DNA of 64,000 nucleotides from Xaviernesmea rhizosphaerae (GCF_001938945.1 NZ_MKIO01000021.1:372001-436000); one strand, 5' to 3'; positions 17,801 through 25,835 are shown, counted from the first letter of the stretch. Numbers and translations: made by a program. Notes: generated by a model from the letters alone, not told the origin.

Positions 17801-20800
17801 GTCTTCCAGCATCCGCTCCAGCGCGGAGCCTGTGGTCTCCAGCGTGTTGGCGAAGGCATCGCGGCCGGCCGCCAGCGCGGTGCCGATGCGGTCGCCATGG
17901 GCGGTGAGCAGCGTGTCGAAGCGCTCGGCATTGCCGTCGAGCGTTTCTTCCAGCGAAGCGGCGGAAAGCGCCATCATGCCGGAGAGCGAACCCGTGCGGT
18001 CTTCCAGCATCTGGCCGAGCTGACCGCTGGTGGTGTCCAGCGTGTTCTGCAGCGCCTCGGTGTTGCTGGCGAGCGTGGTGCCGATCCGCTCGGAATGGGC
18101 GGAGAGCAGCGTATCCAGGCGTTCGCCATTGCCTTCCAGCGACTGTTCGATCGCGGCAGTGGACAGGGCCAGCGTGCCCGAGAGCGCGCCAGTGCGGTCT
18201 TCCAGCATCCGCTCCAGCGCGGAGCCGGTGGTCTCCAGCGTGTTGGCGAAGGCATCGCGGCCGGCCGACAGCGCGGTGCCGATGCGGTCGCCATGGGTGG
18301 CGAGCAGCGTGTCGAAGCGCTCGGCATTGCCGTCGAGCGTTTCTTCCAGCGAAGCGGCGGAAAGCGCCATCATGCCGGAGAGCGAACCCGTGCGGTCTTC
18401 CAGCATCTGGCCGAGCTGACCGCTGGTGGTGTCCAGCGTGTTCTGCAGCGTCTCGGTGTTGCTGGCAAGCGTGGTGCCGATCCGTTCGGAATGGCCTGCC
18501 AGCAGCGTGTCGAGACGCTGGGCATTGCCGTCGAGCGTTTCTTCGAGCGAGGCGGCGGAGAGCGCCATCATGCCGGAGAGCGCGCCGGTGCGGTCCTCCA
18601 GCATCCGGTCGAGCTGGCCACTTGTGGCGTCGAGCGCGTTCTGCAGCGCCTCTGTGTTGCTCGCAAGCGTGGTTCCGATACGGTCGCCATGCGCGGTGAG
18701 CAGCGTGTCGAGACGTTGGGCATTGCCGTCGAGCGTGTTTTCGAGCGAGGCGGCGGAGAGCGCCAGCATGCCTGAAAGCGCGCCGGTGCGGTCTTCCAGC
18801 ATCCGGTCGAGCGTCGTGCCGGTCGTCTCCAGCGTGTTGGCGAAGGCTTGGTTCCCGGTCGATAGGGTGGTGTCGATCCGCTCGGCATGGCCGGCCAGCA
18901 GCGCGTCCATGCGCTGGGCGCTGCCGTCGAGCGTTTCTTCGAGCGAGGCGGCGGAAAGCGCCATCATGCCGGAGAGCGCGCCGGTGCTGTCTTCGATCAG
19001 GCGGCCGATCTCGGCGCCCGTGCTGGCCAGCGTCGATTCAAAGGCCTCGCGGCCGCCCGTCAGCGTGGTGCCGAGGCTGTCGACATGGCGCGACAGCGTG
19101 CTGTCGATGCGGGTGGCATTGTCTTCGAGCGTCTGCTCGATCGAGGAGGCCGAAAGCGCGAGCATGCCGGAAAGCGAGCCTGTGCGGTCTTCCAGCATCT
19201 GGCCAAGCTGGCCGCTGGTCGAGTCGAGCGTGCTCTGGAGCGCTTCGGTGTTGCTGGCAAGCGTGGTGCCGATCCGTTCGGAATGGCCGGACAGCAGCGT
19301 GTCGAGGCGCTGGGCATTGCCGTCGAGCGTTTCTTCGAGCGAGGCGGCGGAGAGCGCCATCATGCCGGAGAGCGCGCCGGTGCGGTCTTCCAGGACGCGG
19401 CCGAGGTCGGCGCCGCTGGTTTCCAGCGTGTTGCGCAGCGTCTCGGCATTGCGGCCGAGCGTGGCATCGAGCGCTTCGCCATGGGCGGAGAACAGGCCGT
19501 CGAGACGGGTGCTGTTCGCCTCGAGCGTCTGCTCGATCGATGCGGCGGACAGGGCCAGCATCGAGGACAGCGCGCCCGTCTGGTCTTCCATCAGCGTGCC
19601 GAGGGCCGCGCCATTGTCGCGCAGCGCGCCTTCGATCGTTGCCGTAGTCGTCGACAGCATGCGGTTCATGTCGTCGGCATGGCCCGCCATCAGCGTGTTC
19701 AGCCGTTCGGTGCCGCCTGAAAGCGTGGCATCCATGGCATTCGCGCGCTCAGCCATCAGTGTCGACAGGCTGGCTTCCCGCTCCGCAAGCGACTGGCCGA
19801 CGCGGTTCGCAACCGCATCCAGCCGGATTTCGGCCTGGCCGACGCTTTCGGACATGGCGCTTGCCAGACGGTCGCTGACCGTGGTGACGGCCTGATCGAC
19901 CAGTTCGGCCGACTGGCCGAGCGTGGCGCTCAGCGCTTCGGCGCGGCGGGCCAGAATGCCGTCGATCCGCTCGGATGAGGCCTGCAGCGTGCTGTCGATC
20001 GCGTCGGCATTGGCGGCCAGCAGGCCGGCCATGTCTATGGCGCGCTCGGTCAGCGTCTCATCCAGCCGCGTCTGCGCGGCGTCGATGCTGCCGATCACCT
20101 GGCCGGTGCGGCTGTCGAGCGTTTCGGTGATGCGGCGTTCGGAGGCGGTCAGCGTTGCGTCCAGCGCGGCGGCGCGCTCGCCGAGGCTCGCCTCGACGCG
20201 TTCCTGCGCGGCCGTCAGCGCGCCGATCAGCGAGCCGGAGCCGGCCGTCAGCGCCGCCTCGACACGCTCCGGCACGACCGAAACCGCCTGGCTGAGCGCT
20301 TCTGTGCGCGCCGTCAGTGTCTGGTCGAGACGCTCGCCGGCTGTGTCGATGAGGTCGACCAGCGTCTGCTCGCGTTCGGAAACGGCAGTCTGGATGTGAT
20401 CGATCGAGCGGTCGAGCAGGGTGCCCAGCGCGGCCGAGCCTTCGCCGACCGTGGTTTCCATGCGGCTGAGCCCGTCCTGGATCTTGGCGTCCAGCAGGCT
20501 GGCGCGGCGATCGAAGGCATTGGCGAAATCTTCAAAGCGCGAGTCGAACTCGGTCGAGAGCTGACCGATCGTCGCCTCGAGCTTCTCGCTGAAGAAGCCG
20601 GAGCGCAGGTCGAGATCGACGATGGCGTCGTCGCCGGCGCTCTTGAGCGTCTGGCGGAAGGTGGCGCCCTTTTCGTCGAGCGTGTTGTTCAGCGAATGGA
20701 TCAGGTCTTCCAGGCCGCTGTTGATCGCCTCGTGGCCGATGCTCAGGCTTTCATTCAGGTCACGCGTGCGGGCAAGCAGCGTCTCGTTGAGCTGGCGGGC

Positions 20801-21964
20801 GCGGTCGTTGAGCGCAATGTTCAGCTTCTCGGTGCTGGCGTCGAGCGCAACGGCGCGGGTCTCGAACTGGCTGAGCAGCTGCTCGCCGCGGCGCGTGACG
20901 GTTTCCAGGCGCTGGTCGAATTCCTCGTTGAGCGAGATCGTCGCGGCCGACAGATGCGTCATCATCGAATTGGTGCGGTCGGCCAGCATCGAATCGAGCG
21001 CCTTGGAGGCGACGCCGGCGCGGTCGGTGAGCGTGGCGGCGCGGGTCTCGATCAGCGAGGCGAAGGCTTCGCCGGTCATGGCGATGCGCTGGGAGAAGTC
21101 CTCGCTGGCAATCGCCAGTTCGGTGGTCAGCTGGCTGTGGACGCCGGAAATCGAGGTGCGCAGGCGTTCGGCATGGCCGACGATCGATTCGCGCTCGAGG
21201 CTCAGCTCCTGCAGCAGCGTGCGCACGCGCAGCTCGTTCTCGCTGTAGCTGCGCTCGAGCGCGTTGACCTCGGTGTGCACGAGCGATTCAAGCTCGGTGG
21301 CGCGCGCAATGGTGCGCTCGATGCCCTCGTTCATCGCCGAAACTTCCCGGCGCACCGCATGGCCGACGGACATGATCCGGTCCGTCGCCGCCGTTTCCGG
21401 CTCGGCGAGGCGCATGGCCACTTCGGCCATGGAGCGGGCGGCGCTGCGCATTTCCTGCGCGCGCGCCATCATGGCGCCGAAGCCGAAGAAGACGAAAATC
21501 GGCAGAATCAGACAGACGGCGGCGCCGATCAGGCCCGGATTGGCGGCAAGGTCGGAGAGGCTGCGCAGGCCGGCAAGGCGGTCGCCATAGATCATGAAGG
21601 TGATGATCAGGCCGGCCAGAAGCCAGAAGGCCGAGAGGAAGAAGGCGGTGCGCATGGTCGAGCGGCCGGCGCGCAGGTCAGCGTTGCGCAAGCTTGCCTC
21701 GTTACGACGGGCATCGTCATTGGCAGGCTTGAAGGCCTGGTTGCGCGCGCCGGTTTCCGCCTGGCGGGGGGCGTCCTCGCGGCGGGCGGCCTGGGGCTGG
21801 CGCTGCTGGCCGCTGCGCGGCTTCTGCGACGGCGCTGCACGCTTGGGTTCGGTCGACTGGTCGTCGAGCGCGGATTTCAGCTCGTCGAAATCGATCTTCA
21901 ACGCATCCTCCAAGGCCTGAAACGCCTTATCGTCCATCGATTCATTGGGCTTCTTCGTCGCCAT
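11801..21964 (-). CDS. gpr: Giant growth pole ring protein (GPR/RgsE homologue), 3387 residues
   Basis: I identify this as the scaffold that forms a ring at the growing pole of Rhizobiales cells (GPR of Agrobacterium, RgsE of Sinorhizobium). Supporting features are the conserved N-terminal segment (FQALEDALKIDFDELKSAL), a basic linker with a KPANDD motif, two membrane helices (about 106-126 and 144-165) and a vast apolipoprotein-like coiled-coil region. A Pro/Ala-rich linker and a conserved C-terminal domain (VMESLNSLSVDIARAIDHEA ... IADFERLLADVARNDRDRT) follow. From about residue 400 the protein reads as unbroken 11-residue repeats, hydrophobic at positions 1 and 8. Residues ~792-1930 hold higher-order 66- and 62-residue units. 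The Agrobacterium protein is about 2100 residues as I recall, so this one is enlarged by more than 1000. The gene is monocistronic with its own terminator. Family identity is inferred from architecture, not alignment. Confidence 0.85.
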   Translation of the reverse strand: MATKKPNESMDDKAFQALEDALKIDFDELKSALDDQSTEPKRAAPSQKPRSGQQRQPQAARREDAPRQAETGARNQAFKPANDDARRNEASLRNADLRAGRSTMRTAFFLSAFWLLAGLIITFMIYGDRLAGLRSLSDLAANPGLIGAAVCLILPIFVFFGFGAMMARAQEMRSAARSMAEVAMRLAEPETAATDRIMSVGHAVRREVSAMNEGIERTIARATELESLVHTEVNALERSYSENELRVRTLLQELSLERESIVGHAERLRTSISGVHSQLTTELAIASEDFSQRIAMTGEAFASLIETRAATLTDRAGVASKALDSMLADRTNSMMTHLSAATISLNEEFDQRLETVTRRGEQLLSQFETRAVALDASTEKLNIALNDRARQLNETLLARTRDLNESLSIGHEAINSGLEDLIHSLNNTLDEKGATFRQTLKSAGDDAIVDLDLRSGFFSEKLEATIGQLSTEFDSRFEDFANAFDRRASLLDAKIQDGLSRMETTVGEGSAALGTLLDRSIDHIQTAVSEREQTLVDLIDTAGERLDQTLTARTEALSQAVSVVPERVEAALTAGSGSLIGALTAAQERVEASLGERAAALDATLTASERRITETLDSRTGQVIGSIDAAQTRLDETLTERAIDMAGLLAANADAIDSTLQASSERIDGILARRAEALSATLGQSAELVDQAVTTVSDRLASAMSESVGQAEIRLDAVANRVGQSLAEREASLSTLMAERANAMDATLSGGTERLNTLMAGHADDMNRMLSTTTATIEGALRDNGAALGTLMEDQTGALSSMLALSAASIEQTLEANSTRLDGLFSAHGEALDATLGRNAETLRNTLETSGADLGRVLEDRTGALSGMMALSAASLEETLDGNAQRLDTLLSGHSERIGTTLASNTEALQSTLDSTSGQLGQMLEDRTGSLSGMLALSASSIEQTLEDNATRIDSTLSRHVDSLGTTLTGGREAFESTLASTGAEIGRLIEDSTGALSGMMALSAASLEETLDGSAQRMDALLAGHAERIDTTLSTGNQAFANTLETTGTTLDRMLEDRTGALSGMLALSAASLENTLDGNAQRLDTLLTAHGDRIGTTLASNTEALQNALDATSGQLDRMLEDRTGALSGMMALSAASLEETLDGNAQRLDTLLAGHSERIGTTLASNTETLQNTLDTTSGQLGQMLEDRTGSLSGMMALSAASLEETLDGNAERFDTLLATHGDRIGTALSAGRDAFANTLETTGSALERMLEDRTGALSGTLALSTAAIEQSLEGNGERLDTLLSAHSERIGTTLASNTEALQNTLDTTSGQLGQMLEDRTGSLSGMMALSAASLEETLDGNAERFDTLLTAHGDRIGTALAAGRDAFANTLETTGSALERMLEDRTGALSGTLALSTAAIDQSLESNAERLDGLLSQHADRLTTAQDALETGMARSTEAAREAILAAGASVDNALSTGAAALEHSLGTATGAFDSLLGRHTGSLSTLLDERAQALDGTLGAGAARLDTMLTGHAQGIGTSLSGATETIDGSLRATAADLGQMLEDRTGSLSGVLALSAQHIEETLDGHAGRLGEAVARHEQLVSDATQTIETSLRQSTDELGRTLEDRTGSLSGVLGLSSAALETTLDGHAERLGDLVGRHESLLSGTTQTIENSLREEADRLSGLMEERTGALSGVLALSSQSIESMLEDSTGRLDGLLGRHTETLAATAQGIEGNLRDSATELGRMLEDQTSSLSGVLALSAHQIEETLDGNSQRLSGLVNRHADILSGTTQAIEGHLMATAARLDGALEERTDALSGMLGRSIDAIDSRLAGSTERLDGLLARHTETLEHTTDTVEGSLQAAGDQLARTLEDRTGTLSGVLALSAQQIEQMFDTGADRFERLGQVLEEQTGSLSGVLALSTQQMEETLEGGAGRIDALLARHQDALGQSANRAETALDQRAARLAGLVSETGALLDHNSRLIDGVLSSNTQALSATVARSAETLEGVFAGKAEGLEQRFGEQADRLDAMLAQRTGAITSAMARSTADIEQTVSGSAERLEQTMAAGTRVLRDSVANQAVVLNGVLAHHTAEISGAIASRTQDMVEKITTRGEELADTMSLRAATIAETMADHVGEIDRALGDRVAGIAQDMTSRVSGLADELTGRTADIAESMTSRTSSLAADMTSRVSGIAADMENRATGIATHLSRQVDETARSLSIASGESVSALAVQTNELTQALASRSVEIGQTLSARSSEIAERLDGADRSIRNAFDAGLKAFETVVADTTSRLSESFEEQTTSMATTLATSGSMLEMTLEERQEQLRQAIDTSVEALDDRLRSSAGQVAQKLGETAGEIGRAADLLSARMDASAAGINSRLDETGQRVETTLSGLETRIGDSVSGVAGLLDRAGREIGEAILVNSQALDRAGQQAAGRVVETLQGSMETVDRTSETVANRIADSLALHATEIGRAGDLATGRVSDAMAQHGERIDRTSAEAAQRIAAAADAHTARIGERLDTMDRALNVGLDAVSRTIEGKASEFVGNLRGAVGDVSSQLDAESRRSAEQMARTGDAFSEALAARQAAFQTELDQTTAAAAIRSAELARNVAEATDGAVRRAATAQNQLADQSALFERSVTEAEKALAARGDAIRTTLDERTRDINSLLAGRTAELSRLIEQQAIPMVERYAATGREATEQLSAAAETSAQRLRSESAAMVDAITTRTDETINALVGRAEGTADTMRAMEGRLQSVASGLIDRLSANNAAIGSVLEQSTARLSEIDEKLGATRERVSATTEQTAGVLSAAIQLVDERIGRLADVSTGTLSRLGGISQQFDQQAQILSQASDLLGAAQSNLASTLDERQEALRTLTEGLVRRSDEIQTTMRAVEGFVNGAFERAEQRSTEVAQNLRDGIHSSFGDVGRMLSQTEQRAQAAAEVLRQQLAQASEETGSSVENVFARAEGRANQFASHLTGTVAQAYDQVRGTLSEAEREALIATDALRQAMEQAVGRFADASDELRRSAAEIRHELDSTREELRRGAFDLPEEAKESAGAMRRAVSEQIKALQELSDIIGRSSTQLEVGLPRGAAAASASASAAVQAALRPAPAPQIAAPAPQQQPYLGQSAYAVAPAQSRPAPAPMAEPDLRQRAPAEPARRAAPAPQPAEPAPRQAAPVEARPTPGASGTLRSASQQPAPPRPAQPAADPRRDAADAAFLRGSLGIDPRAGTQAPRGEEAGDSGSGWMRDLLRAASREDQGLDAAPAPRMAEPARAEPQRAQADSRNPRHVMESLNSLSVDIARAIDHEASIDLWRRYQRGERDVFTRRLYTLKGQQTFDEIKRKYDREPEFRTAVDRYIADFERLLADVARNDRDRTMTQTYLTSDTGKVYTMLAHAAGRFS
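16250..19600 (-). repeat. Coding tandem array: about ten 198-bp and six 186-bp units inside gpr
   Basis: The unit starts at a LEDRTG(A/S)LSG motif and occurs about 17 times with variants (MEDQTG, IEDSTG, LEERTD). Toward the N-terminus, the first ten units are 66 residues (six hendecads). After an irregular spacer near residues 1455-1550 come units of 62 residues, in which one hendecad is replaced by a heptad (for example TQTIETS). A shortened 36-residue unit ends the series. Because unit lengths are multiples of three, gain or loss keeps the frame. Read as DNA, the regular spacing could be mistaken for a satellite or CRISPR array, but there are no unique spacers. Confidence 0.9.
17740..18531 (-). 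repeat. Nearly identical 396-bp double-unit duplication within gpr
   Basis: Sequence from about 17740 recurs 396 bases later from about 18136. For example the block at 17821 reappears at 18217 and the block at 18001 reappears at 18397 with only scattered changes. 396 bp equals two 198-bp units, so the most recent expansion step copied a two-unit (132-residue) block. Confidence 0.9.
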
Positions 21965-22236
21965 TGCGGATACGCCTCGTTACCGAACCAAAGCTCTTTC
22001 CGCGACTGGCGCCCTCCGCCGCCGGGCTTCCGCGGGGAAGCATCGGCGCACGCCATGTCACGAGATCGAGCCCGCTGGCGGGGCAGGGAGCGCGCCGCCG
22101 AGATGCGCCCTGCCGACCAGCTGAATTTGTTACTCTTCCGGGCTTTTAGCACCTGGTGATGCCACCCTCACAGCGTATCGTAGTGACACATCCCAGGATC
22201 TCTTACAATTAACGCCCCCGGCCATTCGTTAAAATC

Positions 22237-22315
22237 CTAACAATTTCTTAACGCGCCCGATGTGCTGATGCTTTGAAAAGCAATGGTTTGCAGGCTGTTG
22301 CCCCGTGTTAACCAT
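22237..22315. promoter_or_regulatory. CtrA-type sites between gpr and the HPt gene
   Basis: The 536-base divergent region 21965-22500 holds the promoters of both genes. It contains CTAA-CAATTTC-TTAAC at 22237-22252, one mismatch from the TTAA-N7-TTAAC consensus of the cell-cycle regulator CtrA, and a TTAACCAT half-site at 22308-22315. The tract 22195-22260 is markedly A+T-rich compared with its surroundings. CtrA control of a polar growth gene is biologically plausible, but this is motif matching only. Confidence 0.4.
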
Positions 22316-22500
22316 AGTGAAAGATCATGCCCTCTTTGTGCCTCCTTTTAAGGGGATAGGCAGCGGCTCCGCGTCATTCTCGCAGTCCGGCCGGCGCGCC
22401 GGGCCGTGCGACAGCCGGAATCACATCACCGCGCGTTCAGCGCCCGAGGGAATCACTTTTCCGGAGGTCGCCGAACACCAAACCTTGAGGACCTTCCGCC

Positions 22501-22875
22501 ATGGCCGAGCCGGCCTCCACCATCGCCTTCGATGCCCCGCCCTGCGACGGCGCGCGCACCCCATCCCAGGCCCGCCCGATCGACCTCGATCATCTTGCGC
22601 GCCAGACGATGGGCGACAAGTCGCTGGAAATCGAGGTGCTGCAGCTTTTTGCCCGGCAGGCCCGCCAGGTGGTCAAGGAACTCGCCGGCTGCGATCCAGC
22701 CAGATTTCCGTTTCTCGCCCACCAGCTGAAGGGTGCGGCACTGGCGGTGGGCGCGCAGCAGGTCGTTGCGGCAACACGGGCGCTGGAGGAAGGGCCTGTC
22801 GGCGCCGAAGCGCTGGCCACGCTGCATGCGCGCGTGCTCGACTGCGAATTGTTCATCCTCAAGCTGTGCCGCTGA
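22501..22875 (+). CDS. HPt (histidine phosphotransfer) domain protein
   Basis: A 124-residue protein. After a 25-residue leader without recognisable domain, an HPt four-helix domain covers residues about 27-122: [30 protein letters not shown], then [13 protein letters not shown] with the phospho-accepting His at 74, then a closing helix. HPt proteins relay phosphate between receivers of hybrid histidine kinases and response regulators. No kinase or receiver gene is adjacent, so it is an orphan relay protein. It is transcribed divergently from gpr. It is not ChpT, which is larger and has a degenerate kinase-like domain. Confidence 0.88.
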   Translation: MAEPASTIAFDAPPCDGARTPSQARPIDLDHLARQTMGDKSLEIEVLQLFARQARQVVKELAGCDPARFPFLAHQLKGAALAVGAQQVVAATRALEEGPVGAEALATLHARVLDCELFILKLCR

Positions 22876-23146
22876 CAGGGCCTCGCGCCGAAAGCGGCAA
22901 ACGGCTGTCGCGCACACCCCCCCATACGACAACCCAATGGCGGGGCATCCGGCCGATGGCGATCTCGGCCGCGGCTCAAGGCGGCTGGCAGAAGCGCTTG
23001 TGATAGGCCGGGCGATCAGCCTCGCCCTGCGTTGCGCGGTTGACGGGCTGGCTGATTTGGTGAAGAAAACCGGCTCGTACCGTCTCTCCGCTCCAGGGGC
23101 GACGTCTTTCGACCGCCTGGTCGCTCCAAGAGCCCGAGAGCCTTTC

Positions 23147-23467
23147 ATGCCGAAGCTTACCATCGTCGCCTTTGATGGCACGCGCTATGATTTCGATGTC
23201 GCCAACGCCACCACCGTCATGGAAAATGCGGTGCGCAATGCCGTGCCCGGGATCGAGGCCGAATGCGGCGGGGCCTGCGCCTGCGCCACCTGTCACGTCT
23301 ACATCGACGCGGCCTGGACGGCGGCCGTCGGTGGCCCCGAGGCGATGGAAGAAGACATGCTCGACTTCGCCTATGACGTGCGTCCGACCTCGCGGCTCTC
23401 CTGTCAGATCAAGATGAGCGACGCGCTGGACGGTCTCGTCGTCCATGTGCCCGAGCGGCAGGCCTGA
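23147..23467 (+). CDS. 2Fe-2S ferredoxin, adrenodoxin (Isc) type
   Basis: A 106-residue electron carrier. The cluster ligands are Cys40, Cys46, Cys49 and Cys86 in the pattern C-x5-C-x2-C-x36-C, within [17 protein letters not shown] and [11 protein letters not shown]; Cys44 is an extra cysteine inside the loop. The C-terminal VVHVPE ending is typical. Such ferredoxins support Fe-S cluster assembly or cytochrome P450-type reactions. The ATG at 23147 gives the normal family length; the frame is open much further upstream through the 271-base gap after the HPt gene, but without coding character. That gap (22876-23146) holds no other gene. Confidence 0.93.
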   Translation: MPKLTIVAFDGTRYDFDVANATTVMENAVRNAVPGIEAECGGACACATCHVYIDAAWTAAVGGPEAMEEDMLDFAYDVRPTSRLSCQIKMSDALDGLVVHVPERQA

Positions 23468-23480
23468 TCCGGCCTATCGT

Positions 23481-23531
23481 GCCGGACTTTTCCGAAGACC
23501 GGGTCCCAGCTTTCGGTGCGATGCCTCGAGC
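23481..23531 (-). repeat. Short palindromic intergenic repeat, copy B
   Basis: On the minus strand it reads GCATCGCACCGAAAGC..GGGACCCGGTCTTCGGAAAA, closely matching the family copy at 62.27 kb. It lies immediately after the ferredoxin stop, between convergent genes. Confidence 0.7.
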
Positions 23532-23567
23532 GTGATGTCCCCCGGCATATGGCGCGTAGCCGCGCCG

Positions 23568-23909
23568 TCAGTCGCCGTAGCGGATCTTGCCAGACCGCAG
23601 ACGCAGCTTTGCCTGCGCCGCCAGCGCATGGCGGGGATGCCGGCGGATGAAGCGTTCATAGGCCTCGCGCGTGCCTTGGCGTTCCACCATGGAAAATTCG
23701 CGGCGGATCGCCTCCTCGGCATTGCCAGGCGGGTTGATGCTGTGTGGTGTGTGGGGTGGATGATCGGCAGCCATGGCCCTGTCCATCGGGGTGATTGCGC
23801 AAAGCGCCGTGACGAGAAGGACGATGGCGCGAAGGCGGCTTGCGGCGCCTTTGCCCTCATGTCGCGATGGCGACCTCGCGTCGCGAAGATCCTTCCTGCA
23901 CGCCGTCAT
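23568..23909 (-). CDS. Hypothetical exported protein
   Basis: A 113-residue protein starting at ATG 23909 (MTACRKDLRD). A hydrophobic segment RLRAIVLLVTALCAITPMDRAMA (about residues 25-48) looks like a signal peptide with a long basic N-region. The mature part is short and His/Pro-rich at first (ADHPPHTPHSINPPG). It then forms a helical stretch with EAYERFIRRHPRHALAAQAKLRL, a pattern seen in linker or repeat segments of secreted rhizobial proteins. I cannot assign a function. It is divergent from the metalloprotease gene. The start is uncertain because no clear ribosome site is seen. Confidence 0.55.
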   Translation of the reverse strand: MTACRKDLRDARSPSRHEGKGAASRLRAIVLLVTALCAITPMDRAMAADHPPHTPHSINPPGNAEEAIRREFSMVERQGTREAYERFIRRHPRHALAAQAKLRLRSGKIRYGD

Positions 23910-24125
23910 GATCTTCTCACTTTTTCGACCTGGTTTCTCTGTGGGGTTCGGCTTGAAACCCTGCATGCAACTTCTGCTCTAAGGGCTTAAGGCTTTTCGA
24001 TCTTTCCTTAAGCTGTGTCCAGTAGACAGGGATGAAAGCGGGCTGAACTTAAGCCGGCAGGGGCTCTGTTCACAAGGGTGTCCGTGCTTGTATACCACGG
24101 ATGTCCAAGGAGGCGTAAGGACAGT

Positions 24126-25835
24126 ATGGCACAGACGAAAACCGTAAACGCAACCGGCAATCAACTGATCGACGGCGTGCTCTATGAGCAGGCCTGGGCC
24201 GATCGCACGCTGACCTACGCCTTTCCCACCGCGCTGTCGAGCTATGGCTATGGTCAGGACATCAGCAGCGACTTCGCGCCGATCTCGACCGCACAGAAGC
24301 AGGAGGCGCTGTTCTTCCTGGAGCGCTCGCGCGGGACGGCAGCCGATGACGGCTTCTCCGTGGAGGGCTTCACGCAATTGTCGCTTTCGCAGGGCACCCC
24401 CGATGACGCCGTCATCCGTTTTGCGCAGTCCTCCAACGACAACGAAACGGCCTATGCCTATCTGCCCGACAGTGACGAGACGGGTGGCGACATCTTCTTC
24501 GGCATCGCCTATCGCGGCAAGCCGGAGGATTATCGCAAGCCGGTGGCCGGCAATTATGCCTGGCATACGCTGGTCCACGAGCTCGGCCACGCGCTCGGCC
24601 TGACCCATGGCCATGAGAGCGACGGTTTCGGCATGCTGCCTGCGGCCCAGAACTCGCTCGAATTCTCGGTCATGACCTATCATTCCTATATTGGCGCCAA
24701 GGGCGAAGGCTCCGAATTCGAGCCGTTCGGTGCACCGCAGACCTTCATGATGGCCGATATCGCCGCTTTGCAGACGATGTATGGCGCAAATTTCGACACC
24801 AACAGCGGCGATACGGTCTATCGCTGGACACCGACCAGCGGGCGCACCGTCATCGACGGCAAGGTGGTGCTGACGCCCGGCGCCAACCGCATCTTCGCCA
24901 CGATCTGGGATGGCGGCGGCACCGACACCTTCGATCTCAGCGCCTACAAGACCAAGCTGGCGATCGACCTCAGGCCCGGCGAGGCTTCCACCTTCAGCGC
25001 CGACCAGCTCGCCTTTCTCGGCGGCGGTCCGAACGACGGCTTTGCCCGGGGCAATATCTTCAATGCTCTGCTTTACAACGACGATCCGCGCTCGCTGATC
25101 GAGAATGTCGAGGGCGGCAGCGGCAGCGATGTGATCATCGGCAATCAGGCGAACAACCAGCTCGCCGGCGGCAAGGGCGATGACAGGCTCTCGGGTCTGG
25201 AAGGCGATGACGTGCTGATCGGCGGCCTGGGCAAGGACCGGCTCGATGGTGGCGCCGGCAGCGATACCGCGTCCTATGCGCGCGCCAGTGCCGGCGTGAA
25301 GGTGGATCTGGCCAAGCCCGGCCAGAACACAGGCGAAGCCTCGGGCGACCAGTTCATCGCGATCGAAAACCTTCTCGGTTCGCGCTTTGCCGATCGTCTT
25401 GCCGGCGATGCTGGCAACAACAGCCTCGATGGTGGCGCGGGCAAGGATGTGCTTCTGGGTGGCGCCGGCGATGACCTTCTCATCGGCGGCGAGGGCGCGG
25501 ACGTGCTGACCGGCGGCGCCGGGGCCGACAGCTTCGTCTTCCGGTCCGCCTCGCAGAGCACCCTCAAGGCGTATGACCGCATCACCGATTTCAGCCCGTC
25601 CGAAGGCGACCGCATCGACCTCAGCGCCATCGACGCGATGACGCGCAGCGCCGGCAAGCAAAGCTTCACCTTCATTGGCACCGAGGCCTTCTCCACCCGT
25701 GGCGGCGAGCTTCGCTATGAGAAGACTGGCATCAAGACGATCGTGACGGCCGATCTCGACGGCGATCGAAAGGTGGATTTCGCGCTGTATCTCGACAAGT
25801 CGATCACGCTCGACGCGGGGATGTTCATCGTCTGA
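24126..25835 (+). CDS. Serralysin-type RTX zinc metalloprotease (M10)
   Basis: A 569-residue secreted protease. The catalytic zinc site is [11 protein letters not shown] (His151, Glu152, His155, His161) with the Met-turn SVMTYHS (Met183, Tyr185). The middle has the M10 C-terminal serralysin region ([22 protein letters not shown]), followed by glycine-rich RTX calcium repeats ([47 protein letters not shown]). No N-terminal signal is present, as expected for a type I secretion substrate; the hydrophobic ending AGMFIV fits a C-terminal secretion signal. No inhibitor or T1SS genes are adjacent. AAGGAGG and AAGGA lie upstream of the ATG. The target protein is unknown. Confidence 0.92.
   Translation: MAQTKTVNATGNQLIDGVLYEQAWADRTLTYAFPTALSSYGYGQDISSDFAPISTAQKQEALFFLERSRGTAADDGFSVEGFTQLSLSQGTPDDAVIRFAQSSNDNETAYAYLPDSDETGGDIFFGIAYRGKPEDYRKPVAGNYAWHTLVHELGHALGLTHGHESDGFGMLPAAQNSLEFSVMTYHSYIGAKGEGSEFEPFGAPQTFMMADIAALQTMYGANFDTNSGDTVYRWTPTSGRTVIDGKVVLTPGANRIFATIWDGGGTDTFDLSAYKTKLAIDLRPGEASTFSADQLAFLGGGPNDGFARGNIFNALLYNDDPRSLIENVEGGSGSDVIIGNQANNQLAGGKGDDRLSGLEGDDVLIGGLGKDRLDGGAGSDTASYARASAGVKVDLAKPGQNTGEASGDQFIAIENLLGSRFADRLAGDAGNNSLDGGAGKDVLLGGAGDDLLIGGEGADVLTGGAGADSFVFRSASQSTLKAYDRITDFSPSEGDRIDLSAIDAMTRSAGKQSFTFIGTEAFSTRGGELRYEKTGIKTIVTADLDGDRKVDFALYLDKSITLDAGMFIV

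Noticed and set aside
14477..18775. A 1432-codon open frame on the plus strand inside the giant gene
   Set aside because: It is antisense to the hendecad repeats; its openness follows from the GC-rich codon pattern repeated in register. The deduced protein is Gly/Ala/Arg/Val-rich without recognisable domains and lacks a ribosome site.
16250..19600. Regular repeats resembling a CRISPR or satellite array
   Set aside because: Units are contiguous, 186-198 bp, in one coding frame and without unique spacers; they are protein repeats.
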